Shown: positions 47,159 to 59,649 of the stretch, piece by piece
Position numbering within the stretch: position 1 is the first letter of the stretch
How the letters are laid out: the number at the start of each line of letters is the position of its first letter
DNA from: Mycobacterium florentinum
GTDB lineage: Bacteria; Actinomycetota; Actinomycetes; Mycobacteriales; Mycobacteriaceae
Assembly: GCF_010730355.1 (NCBI RefSeq)
Contig: NZ_AP022576.1
Location: forward strand, 4,154,001 to 4,218,000
Direction: 5' to 3'
Length of the DNA stretch: 64,000 nt
Program-made: the position numbers and the translations under genes
Notes under the pieces: generated by a model
The model's database searches: none
Seen by the model: the letters and a program-made list of their open reading frames with translations, nothing else
Told to the model about the DNA's origin: nothing

Positions 47159-47767
47159 ATGGTGCTGCCGGATACCCGCACCGCGTCCAACGGCGCACGG
47201 GCGTTCGATCAGGCACGCGCGGAGGCGGCCGTTCGCGAGCTGCTGTACGCGATCGGCGAAGACCCGGAGCGAGAGGGTTTGCGGGACACTCCCGCCCGCG
47301 TCGCTCGCGCATACCGGGAAATATTCTCCGGCCTCTACACCGACCCCTCCGATGTGCTCAACACCATGTTCGACGAAGAGCACGACGAGTTGGTGATCGT
47401 CAAGGAAATTCCCTTGTACTCCACGTGTGAGCATCACCTGGTGTCGTTCCACGGCGTGGCCCACGTCGGCTACATCCCCGGTAAGGACGGCCGGGTGACC
47501 GGGTTGTCGAAAATCGCGCGGCTGGTTGACCTCTACGCCAAGCGGCCGCAGGTTCAAGAGCGGCTCACCAGTCAGATCGCCGACGCGCTGGTGAACCGGC
47601 TCGACCCCCGCGGGGTGATCGTCGTGGTCGAGGCCGAGCATTTGTGCATGGCGATGCGCGGTGTGCGTAAGCCCGGCGCGATCACCACGACCTCGGCGGT
47701 GCGCGGGCAATTCAAAACCGATGCTGCATCACGAGCCGAAGCGCTCGACCTCATTCTGCGTAAGTGA
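47159..47767 (+). CDS. folE: FolE, GTP cyclohydrolase I
   Basis: 202 aa. Zinc ligands are in [13 protein letters not shown] and [11 protein letters not shown]. It converts GTP to dihydroneopterin triphosphate, the first step of folate synthesis. The ATG follows GGAGAATTC, 15 bases after ftsH. Its stop overlaps folP1 by GTGA. Confidence 0.96.
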   Translation: MVLPDTRTASNGARAFDQARAEAAVRELLYAIGEDPEREGLRDTPARVARAYREIFSGLYTDPSDVLNTMFDEEHDELVIVKEIPLYSTCEHHLVSFHGVAHVGYIPGKDGRVTGLSKIARLVDLYAKRPQVQERLTSQIADALVNRLDPRGVIVVVEAEHLCMAMRGVRKPGAITTTSAVRGQFKTDAASRAEALDLILRK

Positions 47768-48606
47768 GTTCGCCGCCTGTGCAGGTTGTCGGGGTTGTGA
47801 ACGTCACTGACGACTCATTCTCGGACGGTGGGCGCTACCTCAGTGTTGACAACGCCGTCGCGCACGGCCTGGCCCTGGCCGCCGATGGCGCGGCAATCGT
47901 CGACGTCGGCGGGGAGTCGACCCGGCCCGGTGCCACCCGGATCGACCCCCGGGTCGAGAGCTCCCGAGTCGTCCCCGTTGTCAAAGAACTTGCGGCGCAA
48001 GGTGTTACCGTCAGCATCGACACCATGCACGCGGACGTCGCGCGCGCGGCGCTGCAGAGCGGCGCGCGGATCGTCAACGACGTGTCCGGTGGACGGGCCG
48101 ATCCCGCGATGGCGCCGCTGGTGGCCGAAGCCGGAGTGCGGTGGGTGTTGATGCATTGGCGGTCGGTGTCGTCCGACCGTCCGCACGAGGCCCCGCACTA
48201 CCGCGACGTAGTGGCCGAGGTGCGTTCGGAATTGCTGGCCAGCGTCGACGACGCGGTGCATGCCGGTGTCGATCCGGCGAAGCTGGTCATCGACCCCGGG
48301 TTGGGATTCGCCAAGACGGGACAACACAATTGGGCGTTGCTGCATTCCTTGCCCGAGTTGGTGGCCACCGGGGTGCCGGTGCTCCTGGGTGCCTCGCGTA
48401 AACGGTTCCTCGGTACGCTGTTGGCCGGATCGGATGGGTCGCCGCGACCGCCCGACGGGCGCGAGACAGCGACCGCGGTGATTTCCGCGCTGGCCGCCCT
48501 CTACGGGGCCTGGGGCGTGCGAGTGCACGATGTGCGGGCCTCGGTCGACGCCCTCAAGGTCGTGGGCGCGTGGACCCAGACGGAGCGGACTGAAAACGAT
48601 GGCTGA
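47764..48606 (+). CDS. folP1: FolP1, dihydropteroate synthase
   Basis: 280 aa TIM barrel. The N-terminal pterin/loop motif is [15 protein letters not shown] and the DPGLGF segment is [12 protein letters not shown]; the GGESTRPGA and SRKRFLG motifs are present. It joins pterin pyrophosphate with p-aminobenzoate and is the sulfonamide target. The start GTG 47764 overlaps folE; the stop overlaps folB by eight bases. Confidence 0.96.
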   Translation: MSSPPVQVVGVVNVTDDSFSDGGRYLSVDNAVAHGLALAADGAAIVDVGGESTRPGATRIDPRVESSRVVPVVKELAAQGVTVSIDTMHADVARAALQSGARIVNDVSGGRADPAMAPLVAEAGVRWVLMHWRSVSSDRPHEAPHYRDVVAEVRSELLASVDDAVHAGVDPAKLVIDPGLGFAKTGQHNWALLHSLPELVATGVPVLLGASRKRFLGTLLAGSDGSPRPPDGRETATAVISALAALYGAWGVRVHDVRASVDALKVVGAWTQTERTENDG

Positions 48607-48997
48607 TCGAATCGAGTTGCGCGGCTTGACAGTTCAAGGCCGACACGGAGTCTACGAATTCGAGCGGATCAATGGGCAGGAGTTCGTCGTCGACATCGTG
48701 GCGTGGATCGATCTGGTCGACGCCGCCGCCAGCGACGATTTGGCCGACACCCACGACTACGTTGCCCTGGCCGAGCGGGCCGCCGCCATCGTCGCGGGCC
48801 CCGCACGGAATCTGATCGAGACGGTGGGGGCCGAGATCGCCGATTTCGTGATGGACGACGAACGCGTGCATGCCGTCGAGGTCACGGTGCACAAGCCGCA
48901 TGCCCCGATCGAGCAGCAGTTCGCCGACGTGGCGGTGGTGATCCGGCGGTCGCGGCGCGGCGGTCGCGGTTCGGTGATTCCCGCGGGCGGAGTGTGA
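48599..48997 (+). CDS. folB: FolB, dihydroneopterin aldolase
   Basis: 132 aa tunnelling-fold enzyme. Motifs are [10 protein letters not shown], the catalytic THDYVALAE and [19 protein letters not shown] with the Lys used in catalysis. It cleaves dihydroneopterin to hydroxymethyl-dihydropterin. ATG 48599 lies inside the end of folP1; its stop shares a base with the folK start (TGATG). Confidence 0.95.
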   Translation: MADRIELRGLTVQGRHGVYEFERINGQEFVVDIVAWIDLVDAAASDDLADTHDYVALAERAAAIVAGPARNLIETVGAEIADFVMDDERVHAVEVTVHKPHAPIEQQFADVAVVIRRSRRGGRGSVIPAGGV

Positions 48998-49524
48998 TGA
49001 CGCGCGTCGTGCTGTCCATCGGCTCCAACATCGGGGACCGGCTGGCCCGGTTGCAGTCGGTCGTCGACGGGCTCGGTGACGCGCTGCTCGCGGTCTCACC
49101 CGTGTACGAGACGGCCCCGTGGGGCGGCCTGGAGCAGGGGCCGTTCCTCAATGCGGTGCTGATTGCCGACGACCCGGCCCTCGACGGGCAGGGCTGGCTG
49201 CGCCGGGCACAGGAGTTCGAGCAGGCCGCGGGCCGGATTCGTGGCGAGCGCTGGGGCCCGCGCACCCTGGACGTGGACCTGATCGCCTGTCACTCGGCTG
49301 ACGGAGAAGTGCTCAGCCTCGAAAACAACCTGACCCTGCCGCACCCGCTGGCCCATCTGCGGGCCTTCGTCATGATCCCGTGGCTGGACATCGACCCGGA
49401 TGCCCAGCTGACGGTGGCCGGGGGGCCGCGGCCCGTCGCCCGCCTGGTGACCGAGCTGGAGCCGGCCGACCGGGCAAGTGTGCGGCGGTCCGGTCTGATG
49501 CTCGAGCGGGAATCGAAGAGCTGA
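48997..49524 (+). CDS. folK: FolK, HPPK pyrophosphokinase
   Basis: 175 aa. SIGSNIGDR at the start, SPVYETAPWGG, and the HPPK signature RWGPRTLDVDLIA with metal-binding aspartates. It transfers pyrophosphate from ATP to hydroxymethyl-dihydropterin for FolP. Slightly shorter than the M. tuberculosis protein (188 aa). The TGA shares a base with the ATG of the next gene. Confidence 0.95.
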   Translation: MTRVVLSIGSNIGDRLARLQSVVDGLGDALLAVSPVYETAPWGGLEQGPFLNAVLIADDPALDGQGWLRRAQEFEQAAGRIRGERWGPRTLDVDLIACHSADGEVLSLENNLTLPHPLAHLRAFVMIPWLDIDPDAQLTVAGGPRPVARLVTELEPADRASVRRSGLMLERESKS

Positions 49525-50009
49525 TGGGGCCGACCCGGAAACGTGACCTCACGGCCGCGGTGGTGGGTGCCGCGTTTCTGGGATATCTGCTGATCAAGGT
49601 GCTGTTCCGGTGGTTTCCGCCGATCACGGTGTGGACCGGTATGTCGCTGCTCGCGGTCGCCATCGCCGAGGCGCTGTGGGCGCGCTACGTCCGGGCCAAG
49701 ATCAATGACGGGGAAATCGGTGACGGACCTGGCTGGCTGCATCCGCTCGCGGTGGCCCGCAGCGTGATGGTCGCCAAGGCCTCGGCCTGGGTGGGCGCCC
49801 TGGTCCTGGGTTGGTGGATCGGGATCCTGGTGTTTTTCCTGCCGCGCCGATCCTGGCTGCGGGTCGCCGCGGAGGACACCACCGGAACGGTGGTGGCCGC
49901 CGTCAGCGCGCTGGCGCTGTTGGTCGCGGCGCTGTGGTTGCAGGCTTGTTGCAAGTCCCCGCCGGACCAGACCGATCACGCCGACGGAGCCGAGGGGGCG
50001 GAAAGCTAG
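49524..50009 (+). CDS. DUF3180 membrane protein, Rv3605c-like
   Basis: 161 aa with four membrane helices: AAVVGAAFLGYLLIKVLF, TVWTGMSLLAVAIAEALW, WVGALVLGWWIGILVFFL and TVVAAVSALALLVAALWLQ. Always found after folK in mycobacteria, which suggests a link with folate or cofactor handling, but function is unknown. ATG overlaps the folK stop. A polar, acidic C-terminus ends the operon. Confidence 0.88.
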   Translation: MGPTRKRDLTAAVVGAAFLGYLLIKVLFRWFPPITVWTGMSLLAVAIAEALWARYVRAKINDGEIGDGPGWLHPLAVARSVMVAKASAWVGALVLGWWIGILVFFLPRRSWLRVAAEDTTGTVVAAVSALALLVAALWLQACCKSPPDQTDHADGAEGAES

Positions 50010-50142
50010 CGCGCCCGGCGAGGTTGCGGACCACAACTGCGGGCCCGCCAGAACCACGGGCCGATTAACGGCGATCAATCGCCGAATTAACCCAGGTGAG
50101 AATCGCCGGAGGCGCGCGACACGCTCAGTGACGTCGCACAGG

Positions 50143-50148
50143 TATTGT
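50143..50148 (+). promoter_or_regulatory. -10 box for leaderless Rv3604c-like mRNA
   Basis: TATTGT at 50143-50148, six bases before ATG 50155; transcription is predicted to start at the start codon. No RBS is present. Confidence 0.45.
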
Positions 50149-50154
50149 CAGGCC

Positions 50155-51489
50155 ATGACCGTTCTGTCCCGCGGCGCCCGGGTACGGCGCGGCGGCCGCA
50201 GGCCGGGGTGGGTGCTCTTGACGGCGTTGCTGGTCCTCGCAATAGGGGCCAGTTCCGCACTGGTTTTCACCAATCGCGTGGAACTTCTCAAGCTCGCTGT
50301 GATCCTGGCGCTGTGGGCCGCAGTCGCCGGTGCCTTCGTGTCGGTGCTGTATCGCCGGCAAAGCGACGCCGACCAGTCGCGGGTGCGCGACCTGAAATTG
50401 GTCTACGACTTGCAGCTGGATCGGGAGATTTCGGCGCGTCGTGAGTATGAACTGACCGTCGAATCCCAGTTGCGCCGCGAGCTGGCCTCCGAGATCCGCG
50501 CCCAGGCAGCCGACGATCTGGCCGCGCTGCGTGCGGAGGTGGTCGCGCTGCGGACCAGCCTGGAAATCTTGTTCGACACCGATCTCGAGCAGCGGCCCGC
50601 GCTGGAGACCCTGGAGACCGACACGCCGCACGCCCGCGCCTACAGCGACTGGGACCGCAACGGCGAAGGCTCCGGGGCCGACTGGGTGACCAGCGACCGC
50701 GTCACGTCGGTGCGCGAGGGTGCCTCGGTCAGCTCGTCCGAACCCCGCACCGACGAGTCCGCGATCATCGATGTGCCCGAAGAACCGCTGCTCCCGCCAC
50801 GCCCGCGACGGTTCCAATACGAGGGCCAGCAGGAGGCCGCCTACCCGCCGCCCCAGCAGGTCCAATATCCCGAGGCCCCGCCATATGTGCCCCCGCCGAT
50901 GCCGGCTCCGGCCGAGGCCGACCAGCGATTCGAGCCCCAGCACTGGCAGCCGGTGCCACCGCCGCGGCCGGACTGGCAGCCGGTCAACGCCGACGGGCTG
51001 TGGCTGCCCCCGGGCGCGCAAGGCAGCAGCTGGACCGGCGGCGATGCGCCTGCGGCCCAGGTTGCCCCGTCGTCGGGCGGGCGCCGGCGCCGGCACGCCG
51101 ATCCCGAGGAGCAGTTCGACGGCCCGCCCGCGGAGAACGAACCGCCGCAACCCGGCGAATCCGGCCGGCGGGCGCGCTCGCGGCACTCCGCGGAGTACCG
51201 GGACTACAGCGTCCGCAACTTCATCTCGCCGAACGAGCCCGGCGCGCCGCCTGCCGCCGCGACCGCGCCGCCCCCCCACCCCGGGCAGGCACCGCAAGAC
51301 GCGGAGCCACCGCCACCACGACTGTCTCCCGCCCCACACCTGGAGCCGGCTCCCCGCCACCTCGGTCCGGATGAGGGCTTGGACGGCGGCGAAGGCCCGC
51401 AAACCGGCGGTCAGTCGGTTGCCGACCTGCTGGCACGGCTGCAGGTGCAGCCGTCCGGCGGTGGCCGGCGTCGCCGCCGGGAAGGCTGA
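50155..51489 (+). CDS. Membrane protein with long Pro-rich tail (DUF6779, Rv3604c-like)
   Basis: 444 aa. Two N-terminal membrane helices (WVLLTALLVLAIGASSALVF, LAVILALWAAVAGAFVSVLY) are followed by a charged coiled-coil segment (about residues 65-150) and a disordered Pro/Gln/Arg tail up to the C-terminus. The tail has repeated PPP and PRP clusters and ends in GGGRRRRREG-like basic residues. Likely a cytoplasmic scaffold or phosphorylation target anchored in the membrane. Longer than Rv3604c (397 aa). Function unknown. Confidence 0.88.
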   Translation: MTVLSRGARVRRGGRRPGWVLLTALLVLAIGASSALVFTNRVELLKLAVILALWAAVAGAFVSVLYRRQSDADQSRVRDLKLVYDLQLDREISARREYELTVESQLRRELASEIRAQAADDLAALRAEVVALRTSLEILFDTDLEQRPALETLETDTPHARAYSDWDRNGEGSGADWVTSDRVTSVREGASVSSSEPRTDESAIIDVPEEPLLPPRPRRFQYEGQQEAAYPPPQQVQYPEAPPYVPPPMPAPAEADQRFEPQHWQPVPPPRPDWQPVNADGLWLPPGAQGSSWTGGDAPAAQVAPSSGGRRRRHADPEEQFDGPPAENEPPQPGESGRRARSRHSAEYRDYSVRNFISPNEPGAPPAAATAPPPHPGQAPQDAEPPPPRLSPAPHLEPAPRHLGPDEGLDGGEGPQTGGQSVADLLARLQVQPSGGGRRRRREG

Positions 51490-51507
51490 GCTGGGAGCTT
51501 CCTCACA

Positions 51508-51536
51508 TTGGGACTGAGTCGCCGATCGATTACAGT
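51508..51536 (+). promoter_or_regulatory. Promoter of the pantothenate operon
   Basis: -35 TTGGGA 51508-51513 and -10 TACAGT 51531-51536 with an ideal 17-base spacer. The start would be near 51543, leaving a leader of about 60 bases to the ATG at 51606. Confidence 0.6.
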
Positions 51537-51605
51537 CTTAGTGACCGTCCGGTACCCACGAGGTGGGACTGGAACGAACGAATCAACGATGCGAGGTCGT
51601 CTGCG

Positions 51606-52517
51606 ATGGAGCAGTTCGACGGTTTGCGCCCGGCCAGGCTCAAGGTAGGGATCATTTCGGCTGGCCGGGTGGGTACCGCCCTGGGTGTCGCGCTGGAGCG
51701 CGCTGAGCACGTCGTGGTGGCGTGCAGCGCCATCTCTCATGCGTCGCGCCAGCGGGCCGCCCATCGGCTACCCGACACCACGGTGGCCTCGCCGCCCGAC
51801 GTCGCCGCGGCCGCCGAGCTGCTGCTGTTGGCGGTCCCCGACAGCGAACTCACCGGCCTGGTCTCCGGGCTGGCCGCGACCTCGGCGGTGCGGCCCGGCA
51901 CGATCGTCGTGCACACATCGGGCGCCAACGGCGTCGGCATTCTGGGGCCGCTGACGCAGCACGGCTGCATCCCGCTGGCGATTCACCCGGCGATGACGTT
52001 CACCGGCTCCGACGAGGACATCAGCCGGCTGCCGGACACCTGCTTCGGCATCACCGCGGCCGACGACGTCGGCCACGCGATCGGGCAGTCGCTGGTCCTG
52101 GAGATGGGCGGTGAGCCGTTCTGCGTGCGCGAGGACGACCGCGTCCTCTACCACGCCGCCCTGGCCCACGCGGGCAACCACATCGTCGCGGTGCTCGCCG
52201 ACGCGCTCGACGCGTTACGGGCCGCGCTGCGGGGCAGCGAACTGCTCGGGCAACAGACCATCGACGAGCAGCCCGGCGGGCTTGCCGAGCGCATCATCGG
52301 GCCGCTGGCCCGGGCGGCGCTGGAGAACACACTGCAGCGCGGGCAGGCCGCGCTGACCGGTCCGGTTGCCCGCGGCGATGCCGCCGCGGTCGCCGCGCAT
52401 CTGGACGCGCTGACGCGGGTCGACCCGGAACTGGCCCAGGCCTACCGGGTCAATGCGCTGCGGACCGCGCAGCGCGCGCATGCCCCGGACGATGTCGTCG
52501 AGGTGCTTGCGCGATGA
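51606..52517 (+). CDS. Rossmann/DUF2520 oxidoreductase, Rv3603c-like, putative ketopantoate reductase
   Basis: 303 aa. The N-terminal NAD(P) fold has [23 protein letters not shown] and VVHTSGANG follow. The C-terminal half is the DUF2520 helical domain with [19 protein letters not shown]. It starts the operon Rv3603c-panC-panD-coaX with ATGA coupling to panC. Because all neighbours act on pantothenate, a ketopantoate reductase role (as described for the non-PanE enzyme PanG in other bacteria) is plausible; this is inference. Confidence 0.85.
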   Translation: MEQFDGLRPARLKVGIISAGRVGTALGVALERAEHVVVACSAISHASRQRAAHRLPDTTVASPPDVAAAAELLLLAVPDSELTGLVSGLAATSAVRPGTIVVHTSGANGVGILGPLTQHGCIPLAIHPAMTFTGSDEDISRLPDTCFGITAADDVGHAIGQSLVLEMGGEPFCVREDDRVLYHAALAHAGNHIVAVLADALDALRAALRGSELLGQQTIDEQPGGLAERIIGPLARAALENTLQRGQAALTGPVARGDAAAVAAHLDALTRVDPELAQAYRVNALRTAQRAHAPDDVVEVLAR

Positions 52518-53440
52518 ACGCGAAGACGGCTCGCAAGTTCAACGCGGGCGAACTCAACGTGTATTCGGCGCCGCGTGAAGTCAGCGAGGTCACCCGGGCG
52601 CTGCGGCACACCGGCCGCCGGGTGATGTTGGTGCCGACGATGGGCGCGCTGCATCAGGGCCACCTCTCCCTGGTGCGTGCGGCCAAGCGGGTACCCGGCT
52701 CGGTGGTCGCGGTTTCGATCTTCGTGAATCCCTTGCAATTCGGCGCCGGAGAAGACCTCGACGCCTACCCGCGCACCCTCGACGACGACCTGGCGCTGCT
52801 GCGCGGTGAAGGTGTGGACATCGTGTTCGCCCCGACCGCCTCGGCGATGTATCCCGACGGCATGCGCACCACCGTGCAGCCCGGTCCACTGGCGGCCGAA
52901 CTCGAAGGGGCCGCGCGCCCAACGCATTTCGGTGGAATGTTGACCGTCGTGTGCAAGCTGCTGCAGATAGTGCGGCCCGACCGCGTCTACTTCGGCGAAA
53001 AGGACTACCAGCAACTGGTGCTGGTCCGCCAGATGGCTGCCGACTTGAATCTCGAGGTGCAGGTGGTCGGTGTGCCGACGGTGCGGGAAGGCGACGGGCT
53101 GGCGATGTCGTCGCGCAACCGCTACCTGGATCCGGTCCAGCGCGAATTGGCGGCCACGCTGTCGGCGGCGCTGCTGGCCGGCGCACATGCGGCCGGGGCG
53201 GGCGAACGCGCCGCGCTGGCTGCGGCGCGCGCGGTGCTCGCGGCGGCGCCGGACATCGACGTCGACTACCTGGAGCTGCGCGACGCAAACCTCGGCCCAC
53301 CGCAGGTCGGCCGGCCCGGCCGGCTGCTCATCGCCGCCCGGCTGGGCAGCACCAGACTGCTGGACAACATTGCCATCGACGTCGAAGCTACGCCGGCACC
53401 TGTCGGGCCGGACAATCATGAATCACCTTGGAGGAAATGA
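52514..53440 (+). CDS. panC: PanC, pantothenate synthetase
   Basis: 308 aa class I synthetase-fold ligase. ATP motif [15 protein letters not shown] (HIGH-like), the segment FVNPLQFG, and the KMSKS-like SSRNRYL. Condenses pantoate and beta-alanine with ATP. ATG 52514 overlaps the previous stop and its TGA overlaps the panD start (TGATG). Equal in length to Rv3602c. Confidence 0.96.
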   Translation: MNAKTARKFNAGELNVYSAPREVSEVTRALRHTGRRVMLVPTMGALHQGHLSLVRAAKRVPGSVVAVSIFVNPLQFGAGEDLDAYPRTLDDDLALLRGEGVDIVFAPTASAMYPDGMRTTVQPGPLAAELEGAARPTHFGGMLTVVCKLLQIVRPDRVYFGEKDYQQLVLVRQMAADLNLEVQVVGVPTVREGDGLAMSSRNRYLDPVQRELAATLSAALLAGAHAAGAGERAALAAARAVLAAAPDIDVDYLELRDANLGPPQVGRPGRLLIAARLGSTRLLDNIAIDVEATPAPVGPDNHESPWRK

Positions 53441-53859
53441 TGTTTCGGACGATGCTCAAATCGAAGATCCACCGCGCCACCGTCATGCAGGCTGATTTGC
53501 ACTACGTCGGCTCGGTGACGATCGACGCCGACCTGATGGATGCGGCCGACCTGCTGGAGGGCGAGCAGGTGACCATCGTGGACATCGATAACGGCGCCCG
53601 GCTGGTCACCTACGCGATCACCGGCGAACGTGGCACCGGTATCATCGGAATCAACGGTGCCGCAGCACATCTCGTGCACCCTGGCGACCTGGTGATCCTG
53701 ATCGCCTACGGGACGATGGAGGACGCCGAGGCGCGCGCCTATCAGCCGCGCATCGTCTTCGTCGACGCCGACAACAAGCAGATCGACCTGGGCAGCGATC
53801 CGGCATTCGTGCCCGACGATGCGGCCGAGTTGCTGAACCCCCGGATGGGCGCGCGATAG
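53440..53859 (+). CDS. panD: PanD, aspartate 1-decarboxylase proenzyme
   Basis: 139 aa from ATG 53440 ([12 protein letters not shown]), preceded by GGAGGAA. The self-cleavage site is the Gly24-Ser25 bond in HYVGSVTID; Ser25 becomes the pyruvoyl cofactor. Makes beta-alanine for PanC. The C-terminal tail of about 20 residues, known to matter for pyrazinoic-acid effects in M. tuberculosis, is present. An in-frame TTG at 53428 is rejected. Confidence 0.96.
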   Translation: MFRTMLKSKIHRATVMQADLHYVGSVTIDADLMDAADLLEGEQVTIVDIDNGARLVTYAITGERGTGIIGINGAAAHLVHPGDLVILIAYGTMEDAEARAYQPRIVFVDADNKQIDLGSDPAFVPDDAAELLNPRMGAR

Positions 53860-53861
53860 CC

Positions 53862-54677
53862 GTGCTGCTGGCGATCGACGTCCGCAACACGCACACCGTC
53901 GTCGGGCTGCTGTCCGGCGCCAAAGACCAAGCAAAAGTGGTGCAGCAGTGGCGGATCCGCACCGAGTCCGAGGTCACCGCGGACGAACTGGCGCTGACCA
54001 TCGACGGCCTGATCGGCGACGACTCCGAGCGACTGACCGGGGCCGCGGCGCTGTCCACCGTCCCGTCGGTGCTGCACGAGGTGCGGGTCATGCTCGACCA
54101 GTACTGGCCGTCGGTGCCGCACGTGCTGATCGAGCCCGGCGTGCGGACCGGGATCCCGCTGCTGGTCGACAATCCGAAGGAAGTCGGCGCCGACCGGATC
54201 GTCAACTGCCTGGCCGCCTTCAACAAATTCGGTAAGGCCTGCATCGTCGTCGACTTCGGATCGTCGATTTGCGTGGACGTGGTGTCGGCCAAGGGTGAGT
54301 TCCTCGGCGGCGCCATCGCGCCCGGGATACAGGTCTCCTCGGATGCCGCCGCGGCCCGCTCGGCCGCGCTGCGTCGAGTCGAGCTGTCCCGGCCCCGGTC
54401 GGTGGTCGGCAAGAACACCGTCGAATGCATGCAGGCGGGCGCGGTGTTCGGCTTCGCCGGATTGGTCGACGGCCTGGTGGGCCGCATCCGCGAGGACGTC
54501 GACGGCTTCTCCGGCGACGACGTGATGGTCGTTGCGACCGGCTACACCGCCCCGTTGCTGCTGTCCGAGCTGCACACCGTCGCCCATTACGACCAGCACC
54601 TGACGCTGCAGGGGCTGCGGCTGGTCTTCGAACGCAACCGCGACGCGCAGCGCGGCCGGCTCAAGACCGCGCGCTGA
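53862..54677 (+). CDS. coaX: CoaX, type III pantothenate kinase
   Basis: 271 aa from GTG 53862, two bases after panD. The start [16 protein letters not shown] is the phosphate 1 motif; GADRIVN and [12 protein letters not shown] are further ASKHA motifs. It phosphorylates pantothenate, the first step to CoA. Note that CoaX is reported not to be the functional pantothenate kinase in M. tuberculosis (CoaA is), so its role here is open. A terminator follows. Confidence 0.93.
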   Translation: MLLAIDVRNTHTVVGLLSGAKDQAKVVQQWRIRTESEVTADELALTIDGLIGDDSERLTGAAALSTVPSVLHEVRVMLDQYWPSVPHVLIEPGVRTGIPLLVDNPKEVGADRIVNCLAAFNKFGKACIVVDFGSSICVDVVSAKGEFLGGAIAPGIQVSSDAAAARSAALRRVELSRPRSVVGKNTVECMQAGAVFGFAGLVDGLVGRIREDVDGFSGDDVMVVATGYTAPLLLSELHTVAHYDQHLTLQGLRLVFERNRDAQRGRLKTAR

Positions 54678-54684
54678 CTTTCCT

Positions 54685-54710
54685 GCCGGCGCTTCTCGCC
54701 GGCCTTTCTT
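54685..54710 (+). terminator. Terminator of the pantothenate operon
   Basis: Stem GCCGGCG 54685-54691 with CGCCGGC 54697-54703, loop CTTCT, then CTTTCTT 54704-54710. Seven bases after the coaX stop. Confidence 0.75.
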
Positions 54711-54733
54711 GCCGGCGTTGAGCGTGAATCCTC

Positions 54734-54820
54734 GGCGTCGAGTGTGAGACCACCGCGCCCGCCCACGGCGTGTCGCCGTCCCTGGCGCACACTCGAAGCC
54801 AGCAGCGCACACTCGACGCC
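54734..54820. repeat. Short inverted/direct repeats of GGCGTCGAGTGTG
   Basis: GGCGTCGAGTGTG at 54734-54746 is perfectly matched by its reverse complement at 54808-54820, with a second inverted copy one mismatch away at 54788-54800. A similar copy, GGCGCCGAGTGTG, lies at 21638-21650 in another intergenic region, so this is a dispersed element. Confidence 0.65.
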
Positions 54821-54860
54821 TGCGGCGGACCCGCCGCGAAGTCCTTTAAGCTGGCACGTC

Positions 54861-56360
54861 GTGAGTGCCCCCGATCAAGACCTCCCCGAGCAGTTCCGGA
54901 TTCGCCGGGACAAGCGTGCTCGGCTGTTGGACGAGGGGCATGACCCCTACCCGGTGGCCATTGAACGCACCCACACGCTGGCGCAGGTCCGCGACGCCCA
55001 CCCCGACCTGGAGGTCGACACCGCGACCGACGACATCGTCGGGGTGGCGGGACGGGTCATATTCGCGCGCAATTCCGGCAAATTGTGTTTTGCCACGCTG
55101 CAAGACGGTGACGGCACCACGCTGCAGGTAATGATCAGCCTCGACAAGGTCGGCCAGGATTCGCTGGACGCGTGGAAAGCCGACGTCGACCTCGGCGACA
55201 TCGTCTATGTGCACGGCAACGTGATCAGCTCACGACGCGGCGAATTGTCCGTCCTTGCCGGCTCCTGGCGCATCGCATCCAAATCGCTGCGGCCGCTGCC
55301 CGTCGCGCACAAGGAGATGAGCGAAGAATCACGGGTGCGGCAGCGTTATGTCGACCTGATCGTCCGCCCCCAAGCGCGCGAGGTGGCGAGGCAGCGAATC
55401 GCCGTTGTCCGCGCCATACGCAACGCGCTGGAACGGCGCGGGTTTCTCGAAGTCGAAACGCCAATCTTGCAGACGTTGGCCGGCGGCGCGGCGGCTCGGC
55501 CGTTCATCACACATTCCAATGCACTTGACATCGATCTCTACCTGAGGATCGCACCGGAACTGTTCCTCAAGCGATGCATCGTCGGTGGATTCGACAAGGT
55601 CTTCGAGCTAAATCGGGTGTTCAGAAACGAAGGTTCTGATTCGACACATTCTCCGGAATTCTCGATGTTGGAGACCTACCAGACCTACGGAACCTATGAC
55701 GATTCGGCAGTCGTCACACGAGAGCTTATTCAAGAGGTGGCCGACGAGGCGATCGGTACCAGACAACTGTCGTTGCCAGATGGCAGTGTCTACGACATAG
55801 ACGGAGAATGGGCGTCGATACAAATGTATCCGTCGTTGTCCGCTGCGCTCGGTGAAGAGATCACGCCGCAGACCACGGTCGAACGGCTGCGCGCCATCGC
55901 GGACACCCTCGGCGTCGAGATACCCGACGACCGCGGCTACGGGCATGGAAAGCTGGTCGAGGAACTGTGGGAGCACGCGGTGGGTAACACTTTGACCGCG
56001 CCCACGTTTGTCAAGGATTTCCCTGTCGAGACAACACCTTTGACACGCCAGCATCGCAGCATCCCGGGTGTGACCGAGAAGTGGGATCTCTATGTGCGCG
56101 GAGTTGAGCTGGCCACCGGGTACTCGGAATTAAACGATCCGGTCGTCCAGCGCGAACGATTTGCCGAACAAGCGCGCGCCGCGGCGGCCGGCGACGACGA
56201 GGCCATGCTGCTTGATGAAGACTTTCTCACCGCACTCGAGTATGGGATGCCGCCAACCACCGGAACGGGAATGGGTATCGACCGGTTGTTGATGACTTTG
56301 ACCGGCCTGTCAATTAGAGAGACAGTTTTGTTCCCGATTGTTCGACCGCACTCCAGCTGA
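54861..56360 (+). CDS. lysS: LysS, lysyl-tRNA synthetase (class II)
   Basis: 499 aa from GTG 54861; a -10 TAAGCT at 54847-54852, eight bases before, suggests a leaderless mRNA. OB-fold anticodon-binding domain at about 45-160, then the class II core with motif 2 [18 protein letters not shown] and motif 3 GMGIDRLLM. Charges tRNA-Lys. From about 55,560 onward codon choice becomes clearly less GC-rich (for example AATCGGGTGTTCAGAAACGA) than in the first third and in the neighbours. Homologue of Rv3598c (505 aa). Confidence 0.96.
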   Translation: MSAPDQDLPEQFRIRRDKRARLLDEGHDPYPVAIERTHTLAQVRDAHPDLEVDTATDDIVGVAGRVIFARNSGKLCFATLQDGDGTTLQVMISLDKVGQDSLDAWKADVDLGDIVYVHGNVISSRRGELSVLAGSWRIASKSLRPLPVAHKEMSEESRVRQRYVDLIVRPQAREVARQRIAVVRAIRNALERRGFLEVETPILQTLAGGAAARPFITHSNALDIDLYLRIAPELFLKRCIVGGFDKVFELNRVFRNEGSDSTHSPEFSMLETYQTYGTYDDSAVVTRELIQEVADEAIGTRQLSLPDGSVYDIDGEWASIQMYPSLSAALGEEITPQTTVERLRAIADTLGVEIPDDRGYGHGKLVEELWEHAVGNTLTAPTFVKDFPVETTPLTRQHRSIPGVTEKWDLYVRGVELATGYSELNDPVVQRERFAEQARAAAAGDDEAMLLDEDFLTALEYGMPPTTGTGMGIDRLLMTLTGLSIRETVLFPIVRPHSS

Positions 56361-56478
56361 AAGCCGAACACTCCGCGTTGCTCAGATTGAGTATGCTGCG
56401 CACATATGGCAGATTAGTGACCGGGGAGTGGGTCCAAACTGCCCAGCAACTGCTCAGGAAGAACGCGAGGGTAAGCTA

Positions 56479-56817
56479 ATGGCGAAAAAAGTCACCGTCA
56501 CCTTGGTTGATGATTTCGACGGTGCAGGCGCCGCCGACGAAACCGTCGAATTCGGGCTTGACGGGGTGACCTATGAGATTGATCTTTCAACGAAGAATGC
56601 CGCAAAACTCCGCGGCGATCTGAAGCAGTGGGTGGCGGCCGGCCGCCGCGTCGGGGGCCGTCGTCGGGGGCGTTCCGGAACGGGGCGCGGCCGTGGGGCA
56701 ATCGACCGCGAGCAGAGCGCAGCGATCCGCGAATGGGCCCGTCGTAACGGGCACAATGTGTCGACGCGCGGCCGTATCCCGGCAGACGTGATCGACGCAT
56801 TCCACGCAGCCACCTAA
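56479..56817 (+). CDS. lsr2: Lsr2, nucleoid-associated xenogeneic silencer
   Basis: 112 aa, same length as M. tuberculosis Lsr2. The N-terminal dimerisation/oligomerisation half starts [15 protein letters not shown]; the C-terminal DNA-binding half contains the AT-minor-groove RGR at residues 97-99 (RGRIPADV). A basic Arg/Gly linker lies between. It silences A/T-rich horizontally acquired genes. The A/T-rich 118 bases upstream fit autoregulation. A clear terminator follows. Confidence 0.97.
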   Translation: MAKKVTVTLVDDFDGAGAADETVEFGLDGVTYEIDLSTKNAAKLRGDLKQWVAAGRRVGGRRRGRSGTGRGRGAIDREQSAAIREWARRNGHNVSTRGRIPADVIDAFHAAT

Positions 56818-56826
56818 CAAAGTGTT

Positions 56827-56867
56827 ACCGGCGCCCGGTCGCAAGGCCTGGGCGCCGGTTCTGTTTT
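56827..56867 (+). terminator. Terminator of lsr2
   Basis: Perfect 10-bp stem ACCGGCGCCC 56827-56836 with GGGCGCCGGT 56850-56859, followed by TCTGTTTT. Nine bases after the stop. Confidence 0.9.
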
Positions 56868-56918
56868 CGCTGGCGGCGAAACGATCATCGGCGCTCGGGG
56901 GAAACGATTTGATCGTTT
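56864..56918 (+). promoter_or_regulatory. Possible ClgR site and AAACGAT palindrome upstream of clpC1
   Basis: TTTTCGCTGGCGGCGAAA at 56864-56881 fits the ClgR consensus CGC-N5-GCG with flanking A/T, with one mismatch in the core. At 56902-56918 there is a perfect inverted repeat AAACGAT-TTG-ATCGTTT, and GAAACGAT also occurs at 56878-56885. ClgR is known to activate clp genes in actinobacteria. Confidence 0.45.
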
Positions 56919-57110
56919 GTCTCGTTTCCTCAGCTATAGCTCCGTCTTCACGGGGGATTCCTCAGACGGAGCCGGCCAGGCCCGAACGGCAAGGCACCGC
57001 AAGGTTAGAACCCTGAGGGGCCGACCATTACAGTGGACAGCAGGTACGCACTGTCGGCTGCTGTGCCGACAACGATGACGTACCGATGTTGAGGGAGAGC
57101 AGGTAACCCG

Positions 57111-59645
<2,535 letters not shown>

Positions 59646-59649
59646 CACT

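Noticed and set aside
44534..47710. 1058-codon open frame antisense to ftsH and folE
   Set aside because: Arg/Gly/Asp/Val-rich translation without any family pattern; it arises because GC-rich codons of ftsH rarely give stops on that strand.
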